The notes under the pieces: generated by a model
Database searches by the model: none
Told to the model about the DNA's origin: nothing
Seen by the model: the letters and a program-made list of their open reading frames with translations, nothing else
Position numbers and translations under genes: made by a program
Assembly (NCBI GenBank): GCA_900466005.1
Contig: UEGQ01000002.1
Span: 117,686-181,685 of the forward strand
DNA length: 64,000 bases
Source of the DNA: Hyphomicrobiales bacterium
GTDB lineage: Bacteria; Pseudomonadota; Alphaproteobacteria; Rhizobiales; Rhizobiaceae
Direction: 5' to 3'
Shown: piece after piece, positions 45,583-55,089 of the stretch
Numbering within the stretch: the stretch's first letter is position 1
How the letters are laid out: the number at the start of each line of letters is the position of its first letter

Positions 45583-47327
45583 TTTTCGTCACTCTCGAGC
45601 GTGGAGATGTCGCCCTCGGGAAGGCCGAGTTCGCGGGCCTTCAGGAGGCGTCGCATGATCTTGCCGCTATGGGTCTTCGGAAGGTTCGTCCGAAAGGCGA
45701 TCTGCTTCGGCGCGACCGCCGGACCGAGGCGGCGCCGGGCATGGCCGAGCAGGTCGAGTTCGAGCTCCTCACTGGGGTCGTATCCGTGCTTGAGCGCAAC
45801 GAAGGCCTTGACCACCTCCCCCGCCGTCTCATCGGGGATGCCGATGACCGCCGCCTCGGCGACGGCCGGATGCTCCATCAGCGCGCTTTCGACCTCGAAG
45901 GGGCCGATCAGGTGGCCGGAGCTCTTGATCACGTCGTCGTCCCGCCCGACGAACCAGTAATAGCCGTCGGTATCCCGCATCGCGAGATCGCCGGAGAGGT
46001 ACCAGCCGTCGAGGAAACACTTGCGGTAACGCTCCTCCTCGTGGAGATAGGCGCGCATCATCGACGGCCAGCCGGGTCTGAGCGCCAGATGCCCGATCGT
46101 CATCGGAGCCGTCACTTCGCGCACGCCAGTTTCAGTTCGTTCGACGATGCCGGCGGTTATACCAGGCAGGGGCTTGCCCATGGAGCCGGGCTTCACGTCC
46201 ATGGCGGCATAGTTGGCGATCATGATGCCGCCGGTTTCCGTCTGCCACCAGTTGTCGTGGAACGGCTTGCCGAAGGTCTCGTTGCCCCAGACGACCGCTT
46301 CGGGATTGAGCGGTTCGCCGACGCTCGCCATGAAGCGGAGGCACGAGAGATCGCGACGCTTCGCCGGCCCGGCACCGACCTTCATCAGCATGCGGATCGC
46401 CGTCGGTGCCGTGTACCAGACATTGACCCGTTCGGCCTCGAGAATGCCGTACCAGCGCTCGGCATCGAATTCGGCTTCGTCGACGATCATCGTCACGCCG
46501 TTCGTCAGCGGGGAGATGATGCCGTAGGAGGTACCCGTCACCCAGCCCGGATCGGCCGTGCACCAGAAGATGTCGTCGGGATGCAGGTCGAGTGCGATCC
46601 GTCCCGTGACATGATGGGCGACGACCGCCTCGTGCACGTGCACCGCACCCTTCGGCCGGCCGGTGGTGCCGCTCGTGAAATGCAGGAGCGCCATGTCTTC
46701 CGGCACGGTCCGCGCCACCTCGAAGTGTGGCGACGCCTCGGCCATCAGTTTGCGAAGTTCCGACGTCCCTTGCGGCGGCTCGCCGTCACCATCGATGATG
46801 AGGACATGGGCGAGACCGGGAAGTTCGCGCCACCAGCCGGCCACCTTGCGCTTGAAGAGCGCGGCCGATGTGACCAGCACGCGCGCCTCGCCGATTTCCA
46901 TGCGCGCCCTGACCGGCTCAGGTCCGAATTGCGAGAACATCGGACAGAAGACCGCGCCAGCCTTCAGCGTCCCGAGCGCCGCAATGTAGAGCTCGGGTAC
47001 CCGCCCCAGGAGCGCGTAGACACGCTCTCCCTTCCCGATGCCGAGCGAGGCGAGCACGTTCGCGAACCGGTTCGTCCGAGCCTTGAGGTCGGCAAAGGTG
47101 AAATCGTGACGGCTCTCGTCCTTGGCGATCCAGCGGATGGCGACCTTGTCTGCAAGACCGTCGGCGACATGGCGGTCGACCGCCTCGTGGGCGATGTTGA
47201 GACCGCCACCCGGCAGCCCGTCGAGAAGCGAGCGGGCCTTGTCCCAGGTGAAGTCTTCGCGCAAAGCCTCGTAGCTCAAAAAATTCGCACCCCCGACGGT
47301 GTTCCGGTCCTTGATGATAACCTCCAT
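45579..47327 (-). CDS. Acyl-CoA synthetase, acetate/short-chain AMP-forming
   Basis: This ATP-dependent acyl-CoA ligase of about 582 residues belongs to the acetyl-CoA-synthetase-like group. The phosphate loop is [11 protein letters not shown], followed by NWWQTETGG and the C-terminal hinge and lysine region ([42 protein letters not shown]). It activates an unknown carboxylate to acyl-CoA. The ATG at 47327 has GGGGAGGCAGGG upstream. It is the first gene of the ACS-E1-E2-ACP operon. Confidence 0.9.
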   Translation of the reverse strand: MEVIIKDRNTVGGANFLSYEALREDFTWDKARSLLDGLPGGGLNIAHEAVDRHVADGLADKVAIRWIAKDESRHDFTFADLKARTNRFANVLASLGIGKGERVYALLGRVPELYIAALGTLKAGAVFCPMFSQFGPEPVRARMEIGEARVLVTSAALFKRKVAGWWRELPGLAHVLIIDGDGEPPQGTSELRKLMAEASPHFEVARTVPEDMALLHFTSGTTGRPKGAVHVHEAVVAHHVTGRIALDLHPDDIFWCTADPGWVTGTSYGIISPLTNGVTMIVDEAEFDAERWYGILEAERVNVWYTAPTAIRMLMKVGAGPAKRRDLSCLRFMASVGEPLNPEAVVWGNETFGKPFHDNWWQTETGGIMIANYAAMDVKPGSMGKPLPGITAGIVERTETGVREVTAPMTIGHLALRPGWPSMMRAYLHEEERYRKCFLDGWYLSGDLAMRDTDGYYWFVGRDDDVIKSSGHLIGPFEVESALMEHPAVAEAAVIGIPDETAGEVVKAFVALKHGYDPSEELELDLLGHARRRLGPAVAPKQIAFRTNLPKTHSGKIMRRLLKARELGLPEGDISTLESDEK

Positions 47328-47624
47328 CCCTGCCTCCCCTCCGGTTCGACCCGGCATCAACCGGCGATCGCTGCCTGCCACCGGTTCTTCGAACATCGTT
47401 CGCAGTCGGCCCGTTACTCGACCGATCCTCGATGCTCTTTATTCTTTTATTCGGATATAATTACATTGTTGTTGGCCTATATCAATCAACCGCAATTGTG
47501 AGAGAAGGCTTGGAACAGCGAGGCGGCCGGCGAGAGGCCGTTCAATCTCCTCACGCGGCCGTGGAACCTCCGTCATGCAGTCCGACGTCAAGGATAACAG
47601 AGCCTGGGGGGACGAGAAGGGCAA
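47328..47624 (-). promoter_or_regulatory. AT-rich promoter region of the ACS-E1-E2-ACP operon
   Basis: This gap lies between the ACS start and the MaoC stop. On the minus strand, between about 47440 and 47485, TTGATA and TAATTA are spaced 16 bases apart within a clearly AT-rich tract, a plausible sigma-70 promoter. The remainder shows no ORF or repeat. Confidence 0.4.
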
Positions 47625-48038
47625 TCAGGCATTCTTCCGCAGTTCAATCACGGGACGCCGCCACGAGACAATCTTCGGGGTGAACACCTGCACGATCTCG
47701 CCATCCTGGTTGAGCGTTTCGCTGCGAAAGGTGACGAGGCCGCGTTCGGGCTTCGAGCGCGACTGCGCGATGGTGACGATCTCACTTTCCACATGGATGC
47801 GGTCGCCGGGCCATGTGGCGCGCGGCCAGGAGATTTCCCCGCCCGCGCCGATCAGCCCGCCGGCCAGCGGCAGGCTGTCGCGGGCCAGCTCGTCATCGAG
47901 ATGGAAAAACTGCGGATCGTAGCGCCCCGCGAATTCCCGGATTTCGTCGAGTTCCATCACATGGGAAGGGCTGGTGAAGCGCTGGCCGGCCTCGAGGTCG
48001 TCGGGATAGAGCTTCACCGCCTGCGCGTCGTCGGTCAT
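47625..48038 (-). CDS. MaoC-like dehydratase with an internal deletion
   Basis: This 137-residue hotdog-fold protein has DLEAGQRFTSPSHVMELDEIREFAGRYDPQFFHLDDELA at the start and ISWPRATWPGDRIHVESEIV near the end. Normal MaoC proteins have about 20-25 more residues between these blocks, including the central helix with SGWHTAA or similar. Here the sequence jumps from LARDS to LPLAGGLIGAGGEI in frame. It lies downstream of a broken acyl-CoA synthetase gene, 12 bases away. Hydratase activity is doubtful. Confidence 0.7.
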   Translation of the reverse strand: MTDDAQAVKLYPDDLEAGQRFTSPSHVMELDEIREFAGRYDPQFFHLDDELARDSLPLAGGLIGAGGEISWPRATWPGDRIHVESEIVTIAQSRSKPERGLVTFRSETLNQDGEIVQVFTPKIVSWRRPVIELRKNA

Positions 48039-48050
48039 ATTGCGTCTCCC

Positions 48051-49655
48051 TCAGCCGGCAAGCGTCGCATCCGGCGAGCGCTTTTCGTATTCGTCTAGAA
48101 CGATCCGAAGGATCGCCGTCTTGAGCACCTTGCCCGTTACCGTATGCGGCAGTTCCTCGACGATGATGACGTCGTCGGGAATGCTCCACTTGGAGATCTT
48201 GCCGGTATAGACGTCGAGCATGTCGTGGCGGGTAAAGGTCTGGCCGGGCTTCACCACCACGACGAGAACAGGGCGCTCGCCCCAGCGGGCATCGGGAACG
48301 GCAACGACGGCCGCTTCCTTGACCGCTGGATAGGCCTGCGCGATGTATTCGAGCTCGATCGAACAGATCCATTCGCCGCCGGATTTCACCACGTCCTTGG
48401 TGCGATCGACGATCTGCACGAAGCCGTCCTCGTCCACGGTGACGACGTCACCGGTATCGAACCAGCCTTCGACGGCGTGCGCCGGGCCCTTTTCGGTGTT
48501 GTAGTAGCCGGCGGCGACCCAGGGACCCCGCACCAGCATGGCGCCGAAGGCCTTGCCGTCGCGCGCCACCGGCTTGCCGTCGCTGCCGTCGATGCGGAAT
48601 TCCATGCCGAACAGCGGGCGGCCCTGCTTGGCTTCGAGCATGAGCCTCTGCTCTGCCGACAGCAACTCGTGCTTGGGAAGCAGGGTCGCCGCAAGCCCGA
48701 TCGGGCTCGTTTCCGTCATGCTCCAGGCATGGCGAACCATGACGCCCATGTTGTGGAAGCGGCTGATCATGATCGGCGGCGTGGCCGAGCCGCCGATGGC
48801 GACGCGCTTCACCGTCGTGGACTTTTGCCCATGGGCGTCCATCCAGTCGAGCAGGCCGAGCCAGACCGTCGGCACGCCGGCGGTCGCGGTCACGCCCTCG
48901 CTTTTGAACAGAGAATGAAGGCTTGCGCCGACGAGGTTCGAGCCGGGCACCACGAGCTTCGCCCCGACCATCGGCGCCGCGAAGGGCAGGCCCCAGGCAT
49001 TGACGTGGAACATCGGCACGACCGGCACCACCGCATCCGTCGCCGAAAGGCTGAGCACGTCCATGAAGCTGATCGCCATGGCATGCAGCACGCTTTTCGG
49101 GTCGCCTCGTCGTACCCGAGGTGTAGCAAAGGCCGGATGCGGTGTTCTCGTCGAACACCGGCCACTCGAATTCGTCGGGCTCGTCCGCAATCAGCGTCTC
49201 GTAGCAGACGAGGTTCGGCAGCGCCTCCGACTTCGGCATATGCGCCTCGTCGGTCATGATGACGACGGCCTTCAGCGGCGCCAGCCGGTCGGCCAGCGCT
49301 TCGAGGATCGGCAGGAAGGTGAGGTCGGAGAAGAGCACGCTGTCGCCGGCATGTTCGATGATGTAGCCGATCTGCTCGCGGAAGAGGCGCGGGTTGATCG
49401 TGTGGTACACGAAGCCCGAGCCGAAAACGCCGTAGTAAAGCTCTATGTGCCGGTAGCCGTTCCAGGCGAGCGTGCCCACCAGTCGCCATGCTGGAGGCCG
49501 AGCTTCTGGCTGCGCTTCGAAAGGTCCGCATAGATGTTGCGATGGATCGGCCCCTCGACGGTCTTCGAGACCTCTTCCGTGCTGCCGTGATAGGTCGCTG
49601 CATGACGCAGAATCGACGACACGAGCAGCGGTGCATTCAACATCATGCCAAGCAT
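48051..49655 (-). pseudogene. Medium/long-chain acyl-CoA synthetase broken by two frameshifts
   Basis: The reading begins at an ATG at 49655 (after GGGAGGAG) with MLNAPLLVSSILRHAATYHG and runs to GLQHGDW near 49480, where one base is missing. It continues in the next frame as GTLAWNGYRHIELYYGVFGSGFVYHTINPRLF to CYTSGTT near 49115. There one extra base restores the first frame, giving GDPKSVLHAMA to the stop at 48051. The P-loop region also lacks about eight residues (the usual KGVLYSHRST after TSGTTGNP). Since the frames compensate, this is either decay or two sequencing errors; the short deletion favours decay. The intact enzyme would be a FadD-like ligase. Confidence 0.8.
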
Positions 49656-49681
49656 GGTCTTACTCCTCCCAGGGACAGAGT

Positions 49682-49783
49682 AATTCCAGCAAAAGTGTGA
49701 AGCGGTTTTGCGTCCGGAATTACGTAAAAACAAAAAGACAGAGCATTTTCGGCGACTCCGTTCTCACTGGAAATGCTCTGGAT
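49682..49783 (-). repeat. Dispersed intergenic repeat, copy 1, including a terminator-like hairpin
   Basis: This block (AATTCCAGCAAAAGTG, GAAGCGGTTTTGCGTC, ACGTAAAAACAAAAAG) recurs at 55021-55083. It also holds AGAGCATTT (49740-49748) paired with AAATGCTCT (49771-49779). Read on the minus strand the hairpin is followed by GTCTTTTTGTTTTT and lies 10 bases after the acyl-CoA dehydrogenase stop, so it can serve as a rho-independent terminator. Confidence 0.75.
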
Positions 49784-49788
49784 TTCGA

Positions 49789-51552
49789 TCAGAACAGGCC
49801 GGCGTCGAGCGCCATGATGTCGGCAGCGCCGGCACGAATGGCCGCGTCGAGGCTCACGGTCTGCGGCAGCAGGCGGGCCGCGAAGAAGCGGGCAAGCACA
49901 AGCTTGCGCTGCTTCAGCGGCGTCGTTGCATCGGCAGCTGCCTTGCCCGCCATGCGCACCCAGAGCCAGCCGAGCGAAACCAGCGCGAAGAAGCGCAAGT
50001 GTTCGGTGGCGCTCGCTCCGGCCTCCACCGGATCGGCGCCCCTGGCCAGCAAGTTTTCCGTCAGTTCCTCCAGCCGAGCAAGGGCCTCGATGACCGAGGC
50101 CTTCACTGACTCCAGTTCGGCCGGACCCTTCGTTGCCTTAAGATCGTCGCGCACCAGCGCGAAGAAGCCGCGCGCCACATTGCCGTTGTCCATCGGCAGC
50201 TTGCGGCCGACGAGGTCCATGGCCTGCACGCCGTTGGTGCCCTCGTAGATCTGTGCAATGCGGGCGTCGCGTACATACTGCTCCATGCCCCATTCACGGA
50301 TATAGCCGTGGCCGCCGAACACCTGCTGCGACTGGACGGCGATCTCGAAGCCGAATTCGGTCAATGCCGCCTTCACCACCGGCGTCAGGAGCGCAACGAA
50401 ACCGTCAGCCTTGCGGCGCGCTTCCGGATCGGGATGGCGGGCGGCGATATCCATCTGCAGCGCGGTCCAGACGGCAAGCGCGCGGCCGGCCTCGGTGAGC
50501 GAGCGGCCGGTCAAGAGCATCTTGCGCACGTCGGCATGCTCGATGATCGGCACGGGACCGCGTGTTCCGTCGGCGGAACGGCCCTGCAGGCGCTCGCGGG
50601 CGTAAGTGACGGCCTTCTGGTTTGCGGCCTCGCCAATGCCCAGCCCCTGGATGCCGACGAACAGGCGCTCGGCATTCATCATCGTGAACATGGCGTTGAG
50701 GCCACGGCCGGGTTCGCCCACCAGCCAGCCGATGGCGCCGTCATAGTTTATCACGCAGGTCGGCTGGGCATGGATGCCCATCTTGTGCTCCAGCGAGCCG
50801 ACCGACATGCGGTTGCGGTCACCGAGCGAGCCGTCTTCCTTGACGAGGAACTTGGGCGACAGGAAAAGGCTGATGCCCTTTACGCCCTTCGGGGCGTCGG
50901 GCAGGCGGGCAAGCACCAGATGCACGATATTGCCGCCGAAATCCTGGTCGCCTGAGGAGATGAAGATCTTCGTGCCCTTGATCGCGTAGGAACCGTCACC
51001 CACTGGCTCGGCGCGGGTGGTGAGCAGGCCGAGATCTGTGCCGGCGGAGGATTCGGTGAGCGCCATGGCGCCCGTCCATTCGCCGGAAATCATCTTCGGC
51101 AGATATGTCTGCTTCAGCTCGTCGCTCGCATGATGCGCGATCGCCTCTACCGCGCCGCGGGTCAGACCCGGAAACAGGCCGAAAGAGAGGTTGGCGGAAG
51201 ACAGCATCTCGTCGAGCAGGATCTGCAGCACGCGCGGCAGGCCTTGTCCGCCGAATTCCGGGTCACCGGAAAGTCCGCCCCAGCCGGCCTTGACGAAGGC
51301 CCTGTAGGCATCGGCCACGCCCTTCGGCGTCGTCACCAGCCCGTTTTCCAGCCTGCAGCCTTCCTCGTCGCCGGGCCGGTTGAGCGGTTCGAGGATTTCG
51401 GCGCAGAACTTGCCGCCTTCTTCGAGAACGCTCGCTGCGAGTTCCGTATTGACCTCTTCAAAGCCGGGAAGGGCGGCCATCTGCGCATCGAAGTCGAAGA
51501 CCTCGCCGAGCAGGAAGGAGATATCGTCGACGGGAGGGATATAGCCAGCCAT
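49789..51552 (-). CDS. Acyl-CoA dehydrogenase (large, AidB/DmdC-like subgroup)
   Basis: This 587-residue flavoprotein has the FAD/acyl-CoA dehydrogenase core ALTESSAGTDLGLLTTRAEP, YAIKGTKIFISSGDQD, EHKMGIHAQPTCVINYDGA and the C-terminal QVFGGHGYIREWGMEQYVRDARIAQIYEGTNGVQA. The extra C-terminal 100 residues mark the larger bacterial subgroup. It oxidises an acyl-CoA to enoyl-CoA. It is the last intact gene of the beta-oxidation run; electrons would pass to ETF and then to the ETF-ubiquinone oxidoreductase encoded upstream. Confidence 0.93.
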   Translation of the reverse strand: MAGYIPPVDDISFLLGEVFDFDAQMAALPGFEEVNTELAASVLEEGGKFCAEILEPLNRPGDEEGCRLENGLVTTPKGVADAYRAFVKAGWGGLSGDPEFGGQGLPRVLQILLDEMLSSANLSFGLFPGLTRGAVEAIAHHASDELKQTYLPKMISGEWTGAMALTESSAGTDLGLLTTRAEPVGDGSYAIKGTKIFISSGDQDFGGNIVHLVLARLPDAPKGVKGISLFLSPKFLVKEDGSLGDRNRMSVGSLEHKMGIHAQPTCVINYDGAIGWLVGEPGRGLNAMFTMMNAERLFVGIQGLGIGEAANQKAVTYARERLQGRSADGTRGPVPIIEHADVRKMLLTGRSLTEAGRALAVWTALQMDIAARHPDPEARRKADGFVALLTPVVKAALTEFGFEIAVQSQQVFGGHGYIREWGMEQYVRDARIAQIYEGTNGVQAMDLVGRKLPMDNGNVARGFFALVRDDLKATKGPAELESVKASVIEALARLEELTENLLARGADPVEAGASATEHLRFFALVSLGWLWVRMAGKAAADATTPLKQRKLVLARFFAARLLPQTVSLDAAIRAGAADIMALDAGLF

Positions 51553-51575
51553 GGGGCGTCCTTGCCTCTTCTTGT

Positions 51576-53873
51576 TCAGTTGCGCAGCGGCTTGCCGGTC
51601 GCCAGCATGTGCTTGACGCGGTCCACGGTTGCGGGTGTTGCGAGCAGGTCGATGAAGGCCTCGCGCTCCAGCGCGATCACATCGTCTTCCGTCAGCGGTT
51701 TCAGCGGATCGGCGGAAGGGCCACCGGTCAGAACATTGGCAAGCGCACGCCCGGCCACCCCGTCATGCACGGTGGCCCGGCCGGCGAGTGCTTCGCTTTC
51801 GATGATGTTGTGGATCGCCGAGGCGCCCGACGGGCCGGACATGGCGATCACAGGCGGTTCCGGCGGCACATAGCCCTTCGCGAGTGCGAGCGCCTTTGCC
51901 TTGGCATCGCCGATCAGCCGGCTGCGGTTCATGGTGATGCCGTCGGTGGTCTTCAGGAAGCCAAGGTTGCGCGCGTCGAAGGCGCTGGCCGAAACCTTGG
52001 CCGGCGCAATCAGGTTGAAGGCGGCAATCGCCGGAGCGACCGGCCCGCGCAGGGCGGCGGCGGAAGCCGAGAAGCGCAGCATCATTTCCTTGCAACCGCC
52101 CCAGCCCGGCACGACGCCGATGCGGGTCTCGACGAGGCCGATGGAAAGCTCCGCATGGGCCTGGATCGCGTCGCAATGCAAAAGGATCTCGCAGCCGCCG
52201 CCAAGCGCCAGCCCTGCTGCCGCGCCGACGACCGGAAAGGGGGCATATTTCACGGCCTTGAAGGTGCGGTGGCCATGGTCGATGAAGGCGCCCAGAGCCT
52301 CGCGACCGCCCTTTTCCACCGTGTTGAGGAAGACGCGCAGGTCCGCGCCCGCGCTGAACACGGCAGCATCGCTGCCGATCACCAGGGCCTTGAAATCCTT
52401 CGCCGTGCGTTCGACAGCCTTGTTGATAGCGTCGAGCAAGGCGGGATTGTAGGTGTTCATCTTTGTGCGGAATTCGAGGCAGGCGACGCCGTCGCCGAGA
52501 TCCCAGAGGCTTGCCGCGCCCCAGTCCTCGACCGGCTTGCCGGCGAGCTTGAGGTCGGAAATGAGCAGCACGCCGTCACCCTTGGCAATGGGCTCGACCG
52601 TGCCATCAGGCAGCAGGTTGGCGCGCTTGCCATCGCCGACCGAATAGAAGCCGCCCTTTTCAGCCGCAAGCGAGAGATAGGCGGGCACGGCAACGCCGCG
52701 TGCTTCAAGCCGCGCCTTCAGCCAGCCGGCGCCGAGCCGGTCGATCAGTTCGAACGGACCCTGCTTCCAGCCGTAGCCGGTGCGCATGGCCTCATCCACG
52801 GCATCCGGCGTGTCGGCGATTTCCGGCCCCAGCGATGCGGCATAGGCGAGCGACTTTTCCATGACGACGGAGGCATAGCGGCCGCCGAGGTCGGCATGTT
52901 CCATCAGCGCGCGCGCATCGCCGCCCGAGGCTTCGAGGCTTTCGGAGGAAACCGCCTTCTGCGGCCGGTAGTCACCGGTCTTGAGATCCGTCACGTCGCG
53001 CGACTTGCGGTCGGGCGAAAGGCGCACGAAACCCGCGCCGCTTTTGCGGCCAAGACGGTTTTCCGCGATCATGCGGGCGATCAGCGCCGGTTCGGCGTCA
53101 TAGTCCTTCACCGCGTCGCCTTCAGGCGTCGCGTTCTGCAGGCTGCGCAGGATGGTCGGCATCAGGTCGATGCCGACGAGATCCAGCAGGCCGAATATGC
53201 CGGTCGACGGAATGCCGAAAGGCTTGCCGATGATGGCGTCGGCTTCCTCGACATCGAGGCCGAGTTCGATGGCCTCGTTCTGCGCCACCACCATCCAGTA
53301 ATTGCCGATGCGGTTGCCGATGAAGCCGGGCGTGTCCTTGCAGACGACCACGCTCTTGCCGAGGCCGCGATCCGCGAAGTCACGGATCGCCGCGGTCACT
53401 TGCGGATTGGTTGCCTGGCCCGATACGAGTTCCAGCAGCCGCATGATGCGCGGCGGATTGAAGAAATGGGTGATGAGGAAGTCGGCGGCGAAGCTCTCCG
53501 GCAGGCCCTCGACCAGTGAATGCAGCGGAATGGTCGAGGTGTTGGAGGAAACGATCGACCCCTTCTTCCTGACGCCGTCGATGGCGCGGTAGAGCGCCTG
53601 CTTGATCTCCAGCTTTTCCGCGACCGCCTCGACTATCCAGTCGGCATCGGCGATCAGCGCGAGGTCGTCCTTCGTCGAACCGGTGGTGATGCGGGCCGCG
53701 AATGCCGGGTCCATGAAGCCGTTGGCCTTGAGCTGGCGGGCGACGCCGCCATCGGCGAACTTCTTCTCCATGTCGAGCAGCACCACGTCGAGCCCTGCAT
53801 TGGCGAGATGGGCGGCGATGCCCGAACCCATGACGCCCGCGCCGATGACGGCGGCTTTTCTGATCCCGGTCAT
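51576..53873 (-). CDS. 3-hydroxyacyl-CoA dehydrogenase / enoyl-CoA hydratase fusion (FadJ-like)
   Basis: This bifunctional beta-oxidation enzyme has 765 residues. The dehydrogenase comes first: NAD motif VIGAGVMGSGIAAHLANAG, catalytic-region ITHFFNPPRIMRLLEL, and GFIGNRIGNYW. The enoyl-CoA hydratase domain follows from about residue 470, with FSAGADLRVF, GLALGGGCEILLHCD and the Glu-bearing LVETRIGVVPGWGG. This domain order is the reverse of E. coli FadB. The start at 53873 is set by MTGIRKAAVIGAG. It lies two bases from the thiolase gene. Confidence 0.94.
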   Translation of the reverse strand: MTGIRKAAVIGAGVMGSGIAAHLANAGLDVVLLDMEKKFADGGVARQLKANGFMDPAFAARITTGSTKDDLALIADADWIVEAVAEKLEIKQALYRAIDGVRKKGSIVSSNTSTIPLHSLVEGLPESFAADFLITHFFNPPRIMRLLELVSGQATNPQVTAAIRDFADRGLGKSVVVCKDTPGFIGNRIGNYWMVVAQNEAIELGLDVEEADAIIGKPFGIPSTGIFGLLDLVGIDLMPTILRSLQNATPEGDAVKDYDAEPALIARMIAENRLGRKSGAGFVRLSPDRKSRDVTDLKTGDYRPQKAVSSESLEASGGDARALMEHADLGGRYASVVMEKSLAYAASLGPEIADTPDAVDEAMRTGYGWKQGPFELIDRLGAGWLKARLEARGVAVPAYLSLAAEKGGFYSVGDGKRANLLPDGTVEPIAKGDGVLLISDLKLAGKPVEDWGAASLWDLGDGVACLEFRTKMNTYNPALLDAINKAVERTAKDFKALVIGSDAAVFSAGADLRVFLNTVEKGGREALGAFIDHGHRTFKAVKYAPFPVVGAAAGLALGGGCEILLHCDAIQAHAELSIGLVETRIGVVPGWGGCKEMMLRFSASAAALRGPVAPAIAAFNLIAPAKVSASAFDARNLGFLKTTDGITMNRSRLIGDAKAKALALAKGYVPPEPPVIAMSGPSGASAIHNIIESEALAGRATVHDGVAGRALANVLTGGPSADPLKPLTEDDVIALEREAFIDLLATPATVDRVKHMLATGKPLRN

Positions 53874-53875
53874 GA

Positions 53876-54997
53876 TTATGCTGCCTCCAGAACCATGGCG
53901 ATGCCCTGACCGCCGCCGATGCACTGGGTGGCGAGAGCATGACGTCCGCCGTCTCGCTTCAGGAGCAACGACGCCTTGCCGACAAGGCGGGCGCCAGTCG
54001 CACCCAGCGGATGGCCGAGCGCGATTGCGCCGCCGTCGCGGTTGAGGCGGCTGGGATCGATGTCGAGGTCGCGGCAGCAGGAGAGAACCTGCACGGCAAA
54101 CGCTTCGTTCATCTCGATTACGTCGAGATCGGCGGCGGAAATGCCGGCGCGCTTCAGCGCCTTGCGGCTGGCCTCGACGGGGCCGATGCCCATGATCTCG
54201 GGCGCGCAGCCGGAAATGGCATATCCCGAGATGCGGGCGAGGGGCTTAAGATTGTGGCGCTTCAAGAAGTCTTCTGAGCAGACCAGCGTCGCGGATGCGC
54301 CGTCGGTAAGCGGCGAGGAGTTGCCGGCCGTGACCGAGCCACCGGCCTTGAAGGCGGTCTTGAGGCCGGCGAGCTTTTGCGTATCCGTCTCGCGCGGGCA
54401 GCCATCCTGAGCCACGTCGCCGATCGGTGTGATCTCGGCGGCGAGCCGGCCATCGGCGCAGGCGGCGAGCGCCTTCTTCTGGCTTTCCAGCGAGTAGGCG
54501 TCCTGTTCCTCGCGCGAAATGCCGTAGCGGTCGGCGAGGTTTTCGGCGGTCAGTCCCATGTTGAGGAAGGCGATGCGCTCGGCATCGCTCCAGGCCGGGT
54601 TCGGCATGGGGTTGAAACCCATCATCGGCACGCGGCTCATGCTTTCCACGCCACCCGCGACGAAGGCGTCACCGGCACCCATGGCAATCGCGCCAGCAGC
54701 CATCTGAATCGCCTGCATGGAGGAACCGCACCAGCGGTTGACTGTCGAGCCGCCGACCGATTGCGGCAGGCCGGCGATCAGGCCCGCGCAGCGGGCGATG
54801 TTGAGGCCCTGCTCGCCCTCTGCGAAGGCGCAGCCGAGGTTCACATCCTCGATTTCGGCTGGGTCGATGCCGGAGCGGCCGACCAGCGCCTTGATAACGG
54901 CGGCTGCGAGATCATCCGGGCGAACGCCTGCAAGCGCGCCGCGATAGGCGGGCGCAAAGGGGCTGCGCAGGTAGTCGACGATGTAGGTTGCGGTCAT
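53876..54997 (-). CDS. Acetyl-CoA C-acyltransferase (thiolase)
   Basis: This 373-residue thiolase has the nucleophilic Cys in VNRWCGSSMQAIQ, NEAFAVQVLS, the His in GGAIALGHPLGATGAR and the second Cys in CIGGGQGIAMVLE. It performs the last step of beta-oxidation and pairs with the FadJ-like protein directly downstream. The ATG at 54997 is followed by ATYIVDYLRSPF. The in-frame extension upstream runs through the dispersed repeat and is not coding. Confidence 0.95.
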   Translation of the reverse strand: MTATYIVDYLRSPFAPAYRGALAGVRPDDLAAAVIKALVGRSGIDPAEIEDVNLGCAFAEGEQGLNIARCAGLIAGLPQSVGGSTVNRWCGSSMQAIQMAAGAIAMGAGDAFVAGGVESMSRVPMMGFNPMPNPAWSDAERIAFLNMGLTAENLADRYGISREEQDAYSLESQKKALAACADGRLAAEITPIGDVAQDGCPRETDTQKLAGLKTAFKAGGSVTAGNSSPLTDGASATLVCSEDFLKRHNLKPLARISGYAISGCAPEIMGIGPVEASRKALKRAGISAADLDVIEMNEAFAVQVLSCCRDLDIDPSRLNRDGGAIALGHPLGATGARLVGKASLLLKRDGGRHALATQCIGGGQGIAMVLEAA

Positions 54998-55020
54998 GGT
55001 CTTCTTCTTCCTGTCTGGAA

Positions 55021-55083
55021 GCATTTCCGGCAAAACTGCGAAGCGGTTGGCGTCGGATAATGCGTAGAAACAAAGGGATGGAA
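55021..55083. repeat. Dispersed intergenic repeat, copy 2
   Basis: GCATTTCCGGCAAAACTG, GAAGCGGTTGGCGTC and ATGCGTAGAAACAAAGGG align block by block with copy 1 (49682-49741) in the same orientation. It fills most of the gap between thiolase and ETF-QO. It lacks the trailing hairpin of copy 1. Confidence 0.7.
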
Positions 55084-55089
55084 CGGGTG

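Noticed and set aside
45669..47501. 610-codon open frame antisense to the acyl-CoA synthetase
   Set aside because: Its product has no domain and is rich in Arg, His and Gly. It is the mirror of a well-supported gene in high-GC DNA.
51609..53519. 636-codon open frame antisense to the FadJ-like gene
   Set aside because: The opposite strand encodes an intact two-domain enzyme with all catalytic motifs; the antisense product has none.
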